From the NCBI GenBank assembly GCA_963575745.1, contig CAUYUJ010000658.1, forward strand, positions 548,501 through 612,500: a DNA stretch of 64,000 nucleotides, given 5' to 3'. This stretch comes from Prorocentrum cordatum (taxonomy: Eukaryota; Sar; Dinophyceae; Prorocentrales; Prorocentraceae). This document shows, in pieces, positions 42,804 through 53,690 of the stretch. The notes beneath the pieces were generated by a model. The model worked only from the letters and a program-made list of their open reading frames with translations. It did no database searches and had not been told where the DNA came from. Position 1 is the stretch's first letter, and each line of letters starts with the position of its first letter. The position numbers were made by a program, and so were the translations under genes.

Positions 42804-44560
42804 GGGAATGTTCCTCGCTTGGGCGTTGCATCTCCGAAAGCGTTCCATTGTCATGTTGGTCACCGTTATCTTCCGTAACCGTTTTGGCCCACACTCGTTT
42901 CTTAATATTCCTTGTTGTTTTGCGATTGCGATGCGCATTGCGAGCATCGCATGTCCGACAGCGAGGGCGCTGCCAGCGCAGGCGGCTCCTCTGACGGTTC
43001 CGTTGCCGCCCTAGGGTGGCGCAGCCCCTCCCTGCCGTCCGACGTCGAATCACACGTGGCCCTGGGATGGCGCAGCCCCGCATCTTTATCAGATAGTACA
43101 CTTCGTGATTGCCCAACGCCTTCCGACGTGGATGACGGAGATGTTGATGTGCATGATGCCCTCGATGCCGCCCCAATCGCTGGCGACCCAGGGAGCGACC
43201 CTCCTGGCCCTGATGATGCTCCGCCTAGACGTATCTCTGCAGCTAAATCGTTGAGGTTTTTGGCCAAAGGCCTCGCGGCAGCGTTCGGCGGTGATGCCCC
43301 GATGTTGGCTTTAGAAGATGACGAGGGCGCCGCGGAGGGACCCCGCGATTCCGCTGGCATCGAGGACGTCGACGGCGCGCTGGCTTGGCTCGTTCAGAGA
43401 CAGTTCCCCGCAGGATGCGAGGATGTTGTGCCTCGCGCAGTGGACGAAACCGTTTTCCATCACGCGATTTACGACACGCATTTCTTCGACTTGGCGGTGG
43501 CAATCGCTAGATGCATCCAAAGATTGGCACAGCAACGTCAAAGAGTCGATGAGACCAACAACCGTCTTATGCAGCGATACATCATTGGCCCCAGCCTCAC
43601 GTTGACCAAAGTTGCACAAGCGAAGCTGGACAACGTTGATCGGAAGAGGGTGAGTAATATTTAAACTGGTTTGGCGATGGCCGCTGTCCTGTGTGACAGA
43701 ATGGACGCATTATCGTTCATGGCGCACGTAGCGCGAGAAGTTGCTATGGATCCTGCCAGCGTGTTGATCAGTCTTACAGAGTTTTGCCGCTACGACGAAA
43801 CGCCGTTGAGATTCAGGACCAAATCGGATGTGTCGGATGCTAGGTTGGAGGCCGCTGCGCGTGACGTCAAACTACAGAATATCATTGGCCCGACAGATGT
43901 TGACGAGGACTCCTTGATCGCCAAACTCTGCCACACCCAGCATTCGGTCTCAATGCTTTTTTAGCATCTGGTCAATATTGGTGCATTGAGTTTTCATTCC
44001 CTCAGTGGCTGCAGAGCATGACGAGTAAGCAAGGGGAATGTTATTATCGTTGTGTGCAGATGGGTAGGCTTCCATTGAACAATATGTGTGCGCTTTATGC
44101 TCGCGCTCAGCGCATAGCCACCACTGACGACGATGGGGCAATCGGCCGCTGCGAGGCGGGCATGGCACAGAATAACACCAGCGTGCACAACATGAGGTGC
44201 AAGTGCGAAGTCCACAGGTCAGCTGGAATCATAAAGAAGACCATGAAACTGTTCAAAGCCCACATTTCGTTTTTGATACACGTATCTCTGTCTATTGGAA
44301 TGGGCTCGGTCATGGTAATAATGCGGCAGGAGTTTCGGGACATACTCAAATCATCATTCGAGTTCCGTCGCGGGGCGCCGCCTCCGCACTACGGCTCGGA
44401 GTTACAGGATCTCCTCGACGTCTTCTGGCACCAGAATGTGAGAGTTGTCCAGCTCAGGCGAGTTATCGTGGAAGCTCTGTTCACAGGGAGCATTGCCGAG
44501 GAACAGGTGGTCCACTACTGCTGTGGCTGCTGTTCTGGGCCCGAGGACAGCCTTCGGAAA

Positions 44561-45690
44561 TTCTTGGCGCTTCGCGCATCCCCGCCAGCTCACCCAGGAA
44601 CGACGCCAAGGCGAGTTTAGGTGATCAGGGACGCGTGGGAGCAAAGCAGGGGATCGCCGAACCCTGCGAGGGAGGGAGGAGGAGGAGGCTGGATGGATGG
44701 ATGAGGGAGTGGGTCGAAGAATGATGATGCATAGGATGAGGAGGAGGAGGAGAAGGAGGAGTATGAGGAGAACGATGAGCCGTCTTGGGGCCCTCTTGAT
44801 CCGTCTTGGGGCCCTTTGGAGCAGCCTGGAGCCGTTTTGCGGCCCCCTGGAGCCGCCGCGGGGCCCTCTCGGGCCTTTCCGAAAGCCTCAAGGCGGCTGC
44901 AAGAGCCCCTCAGGAGAGTCCAACAATATTGTCACGAGCAGGGCCCTCTTTTCGTGACAAGTTGTTGGGTTCTCTTGAGGAGCTCTTGGAGCCCTCGGGG
45001 GCCATCCCAAGGCCCTCTGGCGGCTCCAAGAGGGCCTCAAGGGACAGACCCCAAGGGAGAGGGCATGGAGACGGGTTTGAATCGGAAGCTGGAAAAGGAA
45101 ACGCCCTAAACCACCTACGCCCAGTGGGCTGGTTGGATTTCTCGTGTACGGCGTTCAGGCCCTCTGTGGGTCTGCGCCCAAGCCGTTTGCTCTGAGCAGG
45201 TGGACTCGACAGGAGGGCGTCGTGAATTGGGTGGGCATGTTCGAAGGGTGCAACAGGCTGTTCACGAGGATGTTCCGCAAGTTCTGCGTCAGAGTTGGCT
45301 CACGACTATGTAAAGGGTTGTGCCCGCTGTCTGTCGCCCCCGCCGCTGGTCTAGCTGGTCTGGCTGGTCTGGTTGGTCAGGCTGGTCTGCTGTGTCAGGT
45401 TGGTCTGGTTGGTCTGGCTGGTGGCTGGACTGGCTGGTCTGGTTGGTCTGGCTGGTCTGGTTGGTCTGGCTGGTCTGGCTGTTCTGGCTGGCTGGTCTGT
45501 TGTTTGGCTGGTTTGCACGGATGGCCGCAGCGCCGTGGCCCCCGCTGAGGGGCAGGCGGATCTCAGCGTCCCAGAGACGTCCCCGTTGCAGCGTCATGGG
45601 AAGAGAGCGCTCTAGCGATCCAAGACGTACAACCCGCAGAGCCAGATCGTGACGCCCCAGGGGCCGCGGGTGCAACCAGCCACGACGCGT
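44561..45690. repeat. Repeat-filled intron of the transposase-like gene
   Basis: The stretch starts with a word (TTCGCGCATCCCCGCCAGCT and about 85 following bases) also found at about 57689-57780. It continues with purine-rich GGAGGAGG repeats (44670-44780), a CTTGGGGCCCTC-rich stretch (44780-45060), then a 9 bp repeat of TGGTCTGGC/T (45345-45515). The same order of modules recurs at 57690-58560, where the 9 bp repeat is on the opposite strand (CCAGACCAG). It is non-coding. Confidence 0.65.
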
Positions 45691-47283
45691 CCTCTACGTG
45701 GGAGGCGCATCAGGCTCAACAATCACGCTCCAGGTCCCTCGTCCTAGGCATGTGCGGCTATTGCGCGTCGGAGCAGGGCTGCCTTGGTGATCTGATCGTC
45801 CTCGCGCACGTCCTCGAGCCTCAGAGGAAGCTGATGGCAGCGCTCCTGTACCTCGGAAGGGGCGTCGTTCGAGGAGTGCCAGCTAGAGAAGTCAGCGCTC
45901 GCCGAGTTGAGGAGCCTGGAGATTGCCGATGCCAGGAAGTATCGTGGGCTTATCGCTGCCACGTGTGAGCTCGAGGAGACCGTGATGCGAGACGTGTCAG
46001 CTCTCATGTCGAATCCTCGGCCGTGGGCAGCACTTCGCCCCCATTCCAGGACGAGGGCTTTGCGTACGACAGCTTTTCAGGCGCTCTCCATGCGCATGTG
46101 CCTCGCAGCGGAGATGCGCGCTTTCCACAATGGGTACCCCTTCAAGCTGTTCAGGTTGCTCATCACCCCAGACGACTCGACGTTGCTTGACGACATCGCA
46201 ACCGACGAACACATGTGGTGCCCATGGTCCAGGAAGTTCATAGAGACTTGGTGCCAGGACGGGATCTGGTCAATCTTAGCGCTGGTCGATCTTCGCGTCA
46301 CTGTGATAATGGCTCTTTTCGACACGTCGGCATTGGAAGCCAAGCACGCTGCAGTGCGCAGGGTGCTCGTGGGGCTCAGCAACCAGACCGTTGCCCCCGA
46401 AGTCGATGTTATCTCGGCGATGGAGGTGCTGAGGCTGTACAGGAAGCGTGCCGCACGCTTGAAACCAGTACTGTTTCCAGATCATGCTGGTGACGACCGC
46501 GACCCGCCTGGCGGCGCTGACCATGACCTGGGGGGCAGGAGCACTTCGAGCCGTAAAGCTGGCGGTGGGGGCCCTTGGCGATGCTACGTGGCGGATAACC
46601 CAGACATTCGCGACCTCGGGCTGGTCGCGGCCATGTATTGGGGTTTGACCGATGCCGAGCGTGCTGACCTGGAGAAGAGGGGGCGTGACGGCACCCTCCG
46701 ACATAGGAAAGGCGAGACGAGTTTCCACGGCAAAGCTCGGGACCTCGAGCGGGCCGCGAAGAGGCAGCGGACTGACAACGATATCGAACACAGGATTCGT
46801 CAGAGAGCTATCGAAGACGAGCCCGCCCGAGTGTCCGATGCATTAGTGCCTCTGGTACCTGGTCGCAACGGGTGGGACAGGGTGGACATGCTGAAGCAGA
46901 ACTACCGCGCCGAGGGGGCCCTGAACAACCGCGCCATTGCGAGGCGCCAGGAGTTGTTGAAGGATTACGAGGCGCACGAAGATCACGGCGCTGCGTTGGT
47001 GAAGAGCTTGGTCGACGCAGTTCCCGCGTGCAGGGGCTTCGAGCGCAACCTGCAGCCCTTGCCGAGCCACGACGTCACTGCTGGAGGCGCCCGCCTGCAC
47101 CATTTCAAATGGAACCCAGTGGACGCCCTCGCCACGGCAGGCAAGTTGCTGCGAGCGCCTCGCTCGAGCGCTGCCGCCAAGGCCTTGAACGGTCGCTTGC
47201 GCGATCAATGGGCGACGCTGCACAGGCAAGTGGTTTCGGATCCCGTGCCAGAAGTGCCAGAGAAGGTGTTGGGCGGGTCTCAA

Positions 47284-47590
47284 ATACACTTTCAACCATC
47301 AGACAAAGTGCTTAGCCTTTGTAGCGCACGGCGCGGCGCCAAGCTTCCACTGAGCAAGCTTGAAGTTTCAGCCTTAAGCTTGAGCGTGAAGCCTCGGCCT
47401 TGCGCTCGAGCTTAAGCTTAGCCCTGAAGCCTTAGCGTAGGATAGGATTCAGTCGAGAGTGTTTTAGGGGAAGTCCAGGTTGGGGGCCCGGGGGGGGAAT
47501 GAGCCAGGGAAAAACGGAAGCCCTCCAAATATGCCTCTGCACCGCCTTGTGGGAAACACTCCGCTCGTATTGTTTCGGTTTCCTCCAGAC
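47284..47590. other. Intron-like spacer with AAGCTTGAGC motifs
   Basis: After the GTGTTG donor (47266) there is a stretch of AAGCTT, GCTTGAGC and GAAGCCTTAGC direct and inverted words (47335-47445), with no coding character. A likely acceptor precedes the CICRRG-coding exon, but I cannot fix it. Confidence 0.45.
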
Positions 47591-48790
47591 AGGTGGTGAC
47601 GGACAAGTGTTTCTTTGCTGGGACGTGCATATGCCGACGAGGGCCGCAGAGACACCTCGGCGTCATGGGCGATAACGTTCGGACGTGTTTGAGGCTATCG
47701 CTGCATGGCGCAGTGCAGCGCCAGTCCCTGCAGGTCGGTGCTTTCGCTGCCCTCTTCGTCGGCACCGAGTTGCGCGACGAGGCGGTCGCCGCGGCGGAGG
47801 CGCCATCGGAGCCGTCGCAGTACACATGGAGGCACATTGGGTTCTCTTCTCTTTCGCCTGTGTGCCCTCTGTGGCATCATTGTGCATCGCCTGCTAAGCC
47901 ATCGCTTGCGGACTTTCTTTCCAGTGAGCATGAGTTGACTTCTTTGTACGACGCCGACACCTTTTGGCATGGACTGAAGTGCTTGGACAAGCACATGCGT
48001 TGGGACATGGCGTTGTTCGAGCTGGTCAGCGACGCGCGCATAGTTGGGAACATGGCGCCCAACGTGTGCACAGTGAAGCCGTGGTTGACTGGAGAAGCGC
48101 CGTTGCACCTCGTGTGGGGCCCGAGGCGGAAAAGACGGACAGCTGGTGATAATACTTGGAAGTTCGATTGCGACGAGTACCTCAACGCTGGCAGCGACGA
48201 TGAGGGCGACGAGGGAGGCGGCGGCGATGACGTCGTCATCGAGGCGGCCATCGAGGACGACGACTGCAAGAGCGAGAGCGACGATGCCAGCCGTCTGGGT
48301 TCGGACGAGGGCACCGTGGACGGGGGCGGTGACGGGCATGAAGGCGACGACGCTGCAGGCGGAGATGACCCCCCCCCCTGAACTGGCAGAAGCGGACGGC
48401 GCGGCAGCAGCCGCCGCTGCGGTAGGAATACCAGTTTCGGTCGAGGTCCCTCCGTATGGCCGCATCGTGTACTACCCTTCAAAGTCGGAGTTTTACGCGG
48501 TGTGTGATCGGTGCACTGGCAAGTGCGTGATGACTCGGGTGAACTACGAGGGGGCTAGGCCCCCGCAGGGGCGCCCGCTGGGTTTGTTGATGGCGTTTCT
48601 GATTTCGCCAGAGGGCATCAGGAAGTCGATTGCTGATCCTAACACCCACAAGAGGTCGTTTTGCAAATCGTTTGGGAACCGTTGCAGTGCCAGAGATCAG
48701 CTCGCGGCAATTGACGTGGCCCGTCTGTTGTTTTCTAAGGAGAGGAAGCCGCGCACTGGCGAGGGCCCTGAGCCCACAGAGCCACCATGA

Positions 48791-49302
48791 CTGCATCCAT
48801 GCATTCATGAACGCGCAAATGTTTAATGTTGCCTCATGCCTCCTCGCCTGGCCCTTCAGCTGTGACGCGCAGGCAACTCAGGATTATCTATACTAGTTGA
48901 ATGATACACACAGCCAGGAGCACGCACAAACATGCACAACTAAACACGAACATTCCGAAATACTTAGAAAAAAACCAAGCACACAGGGACACGCAGCACG
49001 AAACATTCGGGGGCAAGTAGGCATAATCAGAATCATATGTTCAATCAATACGCGCAGGAGCACGCATACATACCCGCGATTAAGAACTAGCAGACGTGCG
49101 TAAGCAAAAACGCATTCAGGCACGCAGAGCGCAATGTGCATGCAAGTAGGGAGGAAGGCGTCGCCAAGCCCATCCAACGCACCCCTCCCATTTCTCTTGG
49201 CTATAGCCCATTTCAGTTTCGAGAAGTTGAATCACATCCGTTTCCAACGAAGTTTCTCTCATCTCCTGCAGTGGATAAGTATCGGCAGCAATTGTTGGCC
49301 CC
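48791..49302. other. Intergenic sequence, nothing recognised
   Basis: This stretch follows the transposase-like gene. It contains A/C-rich words (ACACGCACAAACATGCAC) and a mixed region up to 49302. I see no gene, repeat array or RNA gene in it. Confidence 0.5.
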
Positions 49303-49968
49303 ATGCCTTTAGAAGAAAGGGTTTTGGGGGAATATATGGTTATGGTCCGCTTCCCTCGTCTAACAATCAGGTTGGAAGAGCTTCCCCAGAACTTCCGCCG
49401 ACAAACGGTTCTTCACATTCCCTTCCTTCTGGTTCTTCGCAGCAAACGCTCCAACAAGCGGCCATTGACGGCCGATGGGCAGCAGGAGAAGAAACCAAAA
49501 GCATTGGACGAGGGCGCAAAACAGGAACAGGTCGGCATGGAAACAGTTGCAGCCCAGCAGGTCTTAATCGATCTCGATGAAGGCGCTGGGGGGAAGGAGC
49601 GGCCTGTCGGGGACCTCGGCCAGCAGAGGGCGCCGTCCGCCGAGGGCCCGACAGGCCGCTCCTTCCCCCCAGCGTCTTCATCGAGATCGATTAAGACCTG
49701 CTGGGCTGCAACTGTTCCTAAATCGAGGGCCCCAGCGGCTCGCAATGCGTCGGCGAGGGGGCCCCTGGCGCAGAGGGCCTTGTTGCGGAAGACGTGGGCA
49801 CGAAGAACGGATGTGTTCAAACAGCGGCTGATAAAACAAAACAAACTCTCCAGCCTCACCCAAAGGACGCGGTCTGGTATCAAAGAGATTCCCTGCTCAC
49901 GCCCGTGCCAGAGGTTCGGCCAGTTGCGAAGTGCGGAAAAGCTGACCTGTGGAACGATGCGGATGTAG
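49303..49968 (+). CDS. Possible hypothetical exon spanning a 68 bp inverted repeat
   Basis: An open frame of 221 codons starts at ATG 49303. Its first half (MPLEERVLGEYMVMVRF to EKKPKALDE) has ordinary protein composition. The second half reads through both arms of the inverted repeat at 49543-49715, so VAAQQVLIDLDE comes from one arm and SSSRSIKTCWAAT from the other. A duplicated, inverted copy inside a coding exon would be unusual, so the frame may be accidental. There is no domain match by eye. A partly overlapping frame continues to 50033. Confidence 0.25.
   Translation: MPLEERVLGEYMVMVRFPRLTIRLEELPQNFRRQTVLHIPFLLVLRSKRSNKRPLTADGQQEKKPKALDEGAKQEQVGMETVAAQQVLIDLDEGAGGKERPVGDLGQQRAPSAEGPTGRSFPPASSSRSIKTCWAATVPKSRAPAARNASARGPLAQRALLRKTWARRTDVFKQRLIKQNKLSSLTQRTRSGIKEIPCSRPCQRFGQLRSAEKLTCGTMRM
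49543..49715. repeat. Almost perfect 68 bp inverted repeat (fold-back)
   Basis: The arms are 49543-49610 and 49648-49715. They are reverse complements over 68 bp with one mismatch (C/T). The 37 bp centre adds a further short stem (CCTCGGC/GCCGAGG). The left arm begins ACAGTTGCAGCCCAGCAGG and the right arm ends with its complement. Confidence 0.9.
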
Positions 49969-50030
49969 AGCTCGAGGGCGGCGGCACGCAGCCAGATGCA
50001 GACATTGACGATGGCGCGCAGCCCCCGTTG

Positions 50031-50175
50031 TAGGATACCAATATGGGTTTATCCCAGCCGCTCTTTGCACAGGACTACAAGTAAATTTGCGTGCGTTGCA
50101 GCTCGAACGATGTGATCACTCTCGCGCGCTTCTCATAGCGATTGGGCAGGCGCCCCTTCGTTGCAGCTTGATTGA

Positions 50176-50179
<4 letters not shown>
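50031..50179. other. Spacer before the T run
   Basis: Short unique sequence; no gene or motif seen. Confidence 0.4.

Positions 50180-50266
<87 letters not shown>
50180..50266. repeat. Homopolymer run of about 87 T
   Basis: Uninterrupted T from TTGAAG to ATATTATCTGC. On the minus strand it would read as a poly-A tail of a retrocopy, but I see no recognisable gene body in that orientation next to it. Confidence 0.9.
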
Positions 50267-50269
<3 letters not shown>

Positions 50270-51734
50270 TTATCTGCATTACGGTCGATATGCTCACTCA
50301 TGTGATCTCATACATCGCAGTTTCTTTTGTTATCGCCAGTCAAGCCCAGTCTTCTTTCGCAGACGTTCTCAAGCAGCGATTGGATTTGCACTCGTGTGAG
50401 ATATGCAAAAAATGACAAGGCTGGAGGGCCGTAACCCTGACGCCCTGCCACTCGATCCCTGGCGCCCTCAGCCCGAAAGCTTTCCAAATCGGGGGCCCAG
50501 ACATGGTGACGCCCTCCAGGTCAACCATGGCAGCCAACAAGGGGTCCTAAATCCAGCGCCCCCCTGCCCAGGGCCCTCGCCTTAAAGCTAGCGACCTCCA
50601 GCCAGGGGTTCCAGCACTCCAGCCAGGGCCCCAGCCCCAGAGGCCCCCCTTCTCACCTAACAGCCTCAGCCGAAAGCTTAATTCTATATGCAAACGCTGT
50701 CGACACCAGGCGCACTGAACAAGGGACACATACACATTGATTATAGTGTGTGTTAGACGCGGTTCGCAAGTCAAGCATTATGTCATTTGTAATTTATGTA
50801 TGCGGCGTATAATGCACGTTGCGAACGCGTTATCAATGCATAGTTAATACGCTACGAGAGCAATGCAGACATACACGTAATGAATATATAACAACGCGCA
50901 CGTGTCAACATGACGACGCGTTCAAAACAAACAAGGTACACGTAGAACATGACGACGCCGTATCCAATGCATAATGCAGCCGCCACCGAACGTACGGAAT
51001 TGGCCAAGTAATAAATAATGTAAACATGATTAAGACATCTTCGATACATGGTCGAGACATAATTAAGCCATGGTTATGGTATAATTAAGACATGATTAGG
51101 ACATTGCTGAGACTTACTAAAGGCATAGTTAAGACATGGTTGGAACATGACTACGCCATAACTGAGACATTATAAAGACATAACACAAACATAGTTATAA
51201 CATGATGAGAAAGTTTTAAAAGAGTAATCACATCATAATCAATATGTAGATAAGACGTAATTAGGACGTCATTGAGACATCATGAATACACACTTAAGTC
51301 ATAATCCAAACATGATTATGACATAAGTAAGACGTTAAAGTCTCACTGGCTTGAGCCCGCCTGCATGTTTGACTGAGTCCAGATACATCCAACAGGCAAG
51401 GGTGCACCAGTTAGCTGCCCAGTTCACCAGTGTTCCTGCCTTGTCGCTATACATCGCACAAGCCTGCAAATGCACCTCTCAGTTGATGTGGCAATGGGAA
51501 AATGCATCGGTCTCATAATCAGGACATCATTAAGATACATATAAGACATACTTCAGACATAAATATGCAATCGTTGAAACATGATTAAGGCGTGAAGGCG
51601 TAATTGAGACATACTTAGTACGCAGTTAAGAGATAACCAGAACATTTTTTTGGCGCGAGCAATACATAGTTAAAGCAAAATTCAGACATACTTAAGACAT
51701 AGACAAGACACATGCAAGCCATCATTTCATTCAT
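50267..51734. other. Non-coding, partly AT-rich region with degenerate TAAGACAT words
   Basis: 50400-50670 is C-rich with CCAGCCAGGG and GCCCGAAAGC words resembling the minisatellite at 53.7 kb on the other strand. From about 50860 to 51735 the sequence is AT-rich, with many scattered variants of ATAATTAAGACATG and ACTTAAGACATA and no fixed period. No gene is supported. Confidence 0.5.
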
Positions 51735-51769
51735 GGTTAAGGCGATGCCGAGGCATACTTAAGACAAGG

Positions 51770-52039
51770 TTGTGGCTCCGCAGGAAGCTCAGGTTGGTGG
51801 ACTTGGACGACCTGCGGAAGAAACGCCGCACACTGGGGAAAACTGCGTACACCGCAAGGGTGAAGCAGGTTCTGAAGACCAAGAAGGCCCAGACGGTGGC
51901 CAAGAACGTTGCAGGGCGCTTCCGCAAGGTTTGCAAGCAAGTGGTGGACCGCGGCGGGGCTGCGGCCGACAATGGACAAATTGCACTGAGGGCATCGCAG
52001 CGCGACGCGTGCTGCCATTGCTTGGACTTGCTGGACTGA
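51770..52039 (+). CDS. Possible exon of a small basic protein
   Basis: The open frame has no ATG (it begins at TTG) and encodes a Lys/Arg-rich stretch (LDDLRKKRRTLGKTAYTARV, then VLKTKKAQTVAKNVAGRF) ending CCHCLDLLD. A GCAG before GAAGCTC (51781-51784) could act as a splice acceptor. The amphipathic, highly basic composition would fit a nucleic-acid-binding protein. No family is recognised and no upstream exon is identified. Confidence 0.3.
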   Translation: MWLRRKLRLVDLDDLRKKRRTLGKTAYTARVKQVLKTKKAQTVAKNVAGRFRKVCKQVVDRGGAAADNGQIALRASQRDACCHCLDLLD

Positions 52040-52235
52040 GACTGCCACGCGGAGCATAGTCGGATGATGCCCCTGCGCGAGCTGCGCTGCCGTTGCAGCG
52101 CCGCGTTCGAGGGAGACCAGTCGATGGAGACAACGGCGAAAATACACACCGCCGTGACAGAAGACTGTGCGGTTTTATGATATGGTGGAATCCCCAAATC
52201 CCTCTGAAGATCCCTAACATTGACATGCGTCCTCC

Positions 52236-52400
52236 GCGGTCCCGCGGAGTAATTCGTCTACTTCTAATTCATAACATTGTTATCTCAAAGCAAGATCGGA
52301 AATTACTCCGCCCATTCCTGTGTGAAAAACGGGGCGGGCTCTTGGTCCACACGGAGTAATTTCTACTCCGCCCACTCCGTTTACTCCGCCAGTCTTGATG
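52236..52400. repeat. Short fold-back element with GCGGAGTAATT / AATTACTCCGC arms
   Basis: GCGGAGTAATT (about 52243-52253) and AATTACTCCGC (about 52302-52312) are perfect inverted copies. Further ACGGAGTAAT and ACTCCGCC copies follow to 52395, and CCGCGG palindromes precede. The layout is MITE-like, but no target-site duplication was established. Confidence 0.6.
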
Positions 52401-52559
52401 CGTGCTGGGCACGGAGCTTCTGATGGTGGTATGTTCCGCAGCCCCCCCCCTGCTTATCGCCGATGCCTGGGCGGGCTTCACCTTCGGCGACATCTGAGCC
52501 TTGCGCTGGAGAGCTCCGCGCGGATTCCATATGTGTTTCAATGCGGTTGAGCATATTTC

Positions 52560-53150
52560 GTTGAGGAGGAAAAAGCGAAGGAAAAGTTGTTTAAAAGTTG
52601 GAAAAAAGTTGTTTCCAAGTTGTCAACAAGTTTTCAAAAAGTTGTTTTGAAGTTGGGAAAATGTTGTTTCAAAGTTGAAACAAGTTTCTCAAGGTGGGGG
52701 GGGGGAGTTTGTCAAAAAAGTTTGTTTGAAGTTGTTTTTCGAATTTTTCGGGTTCGCTCAATGTTAGCTGGGGGGGCCTGGCGATGTCGGGGTGGCCCCC
52801 GTCGCAGTGCAGGCCGTGGGCGCGCTGCGGGCGTCGCCCCGCGGGCGCATTCGCGTTGGCGGGGCCTCGCGTCGCCTCCGACGTGGGGGCGCGAGTCGCG
52901 GCGCACCTCCGCCAGCCAGCGCGGCCGCGGGAGCTGCGCCGCGGAAGAACTTCTCGACGCGCCAGGGTAGTCGCGCCGTCGCCGCGGAGGAACTTCGTGA
53001 CCCCCCAAGGTAGTCGCACCGTCGCGGCGGAGGAACTTTCAAAATTCGCAAGGTCACCGGAGCATTTAACACATTAACTTTGAAACAACTTTTTCGGATC
53101 GAGAAAGTTGTTTTAAAGTTGAAATATTAACTTTGAAACCACTTTTTCAT
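52560..53150. repeat. AAGTTGTTT simple repeat flanking a GC-rich core
   Basis: 52575-52740 is a degenerate repeat of AAGTTGTTTC. 53075-53150 carries the reverse complement (GAAACAACTTTTTC) with similar words. The core between them is GC-rich and has two to three copies of a roughly 58 bp unit containing GCCGCGGAGGAACTTC (52930-53040). Open frames in the core exist in all phases and are not supported as genes. Confidence 0.6.
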
Positions 53151-53690
53151 TTTGAAGGGTTCTGGAGTGAATCTGCGCCCCGACACCCTGGGGTTCCCGC
53201 GGGGTTTCTTCTCTCTCGCCTTGCGACGTCGCAACTCCCCGTCGGGGCTTCGGCTGGGGCGCCTCTCAGACCTCTCGCCCCCCAGCATTCTGATTTTCGC
53301 ATTCTACCCCCCCCCCGCCCTCGCCCCGCAGCCCCTCATACAGCCGCCCCGCGGTCTGAATTTTCGCAATCTGCCCGGACCTGGGAACCCCTGGCCCTCC
53401 AAGGGGCTTTTGAATTTTCGCAATCTACCCCCCCCCCCCCGCGCCACCGCCGCCACCCCTCGCGCGCGCCCGTCGTTCCCCGCGCGCCCTGCGCGGCCCG
53501 CTCTCGGGCAGCTTTGCGGGGGCAGGGGCGGGGCAGCGCTCCCCGACGCCAGGGCCTCGTCGCCCGCTGGAAGCCGACGGCGCGGGCGCGCCCCCGCTGG
53601 TGCATAGCCGTGCCCGCGCGCGCTTCTGCTCGGAAGCGCATGAATCGCAGGGCCTGCTCGCGCGCAAGACTCTCGCCTGTGCGCCCTTTC
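53151..53690. other. C-rich low-complexity region, no supported gene
   Basis: The stretch is C-rich with runs of 9-10 C and repeated TTTTCGCAATCT words (TGAATTTTCGCAATCTACCC). Long open frames here result from the lack of AT and have Pro/Ala/Arg-rich translations in several phases, so none is called. Confidence 0.5.

Larger units (their letters stand above)
42951..48790 (+). pseudogene. Multi-exon transposase-like dinoflagellate family member, frameshifted
   Basis: ATG at 42951 (MSDSEGAAS) starts an acidic low-complexity N-terminus running to a GTGAGT donor at 43650; the next junction is unresolved. Coding resumes by 43701 (MDALSFMAHVAREV), shifts frame at a T6 run (43957-43962) and continues to about 44560. 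A 1.1 kb repeat-filled gap follows. Coding resumes at about 45750, shifts frame near 45895, and runs to a GTGTTG donor at 47266. A last part from about 47590 shifts frame at a C10 run (48369-48378) and ends at TGA 48788. Motifs resembling hAT/MULE/Kolobok-type DDE transposases are RYDETP (Asp 43794), TTDDDG (Asp 44126), CEVH (44204-44215) and LEAKHA (Glu 46336). A C-terminal CDRCTGKC cysteine cluster follows. The overall pattern is familiar from large dinoflagellate proteins. Three single-base shifts suggest a pseudogene or assembly errors. Confidence 0.65.

Noticed and set aside
42304-43176. Long minus-strand ORF of 290 codons with MAPRQPM repeats
   Set aside because: It is a by-product of the 21 bp minisatellite and the GC-rich antisense of the transposase-like exon; no domain is present.
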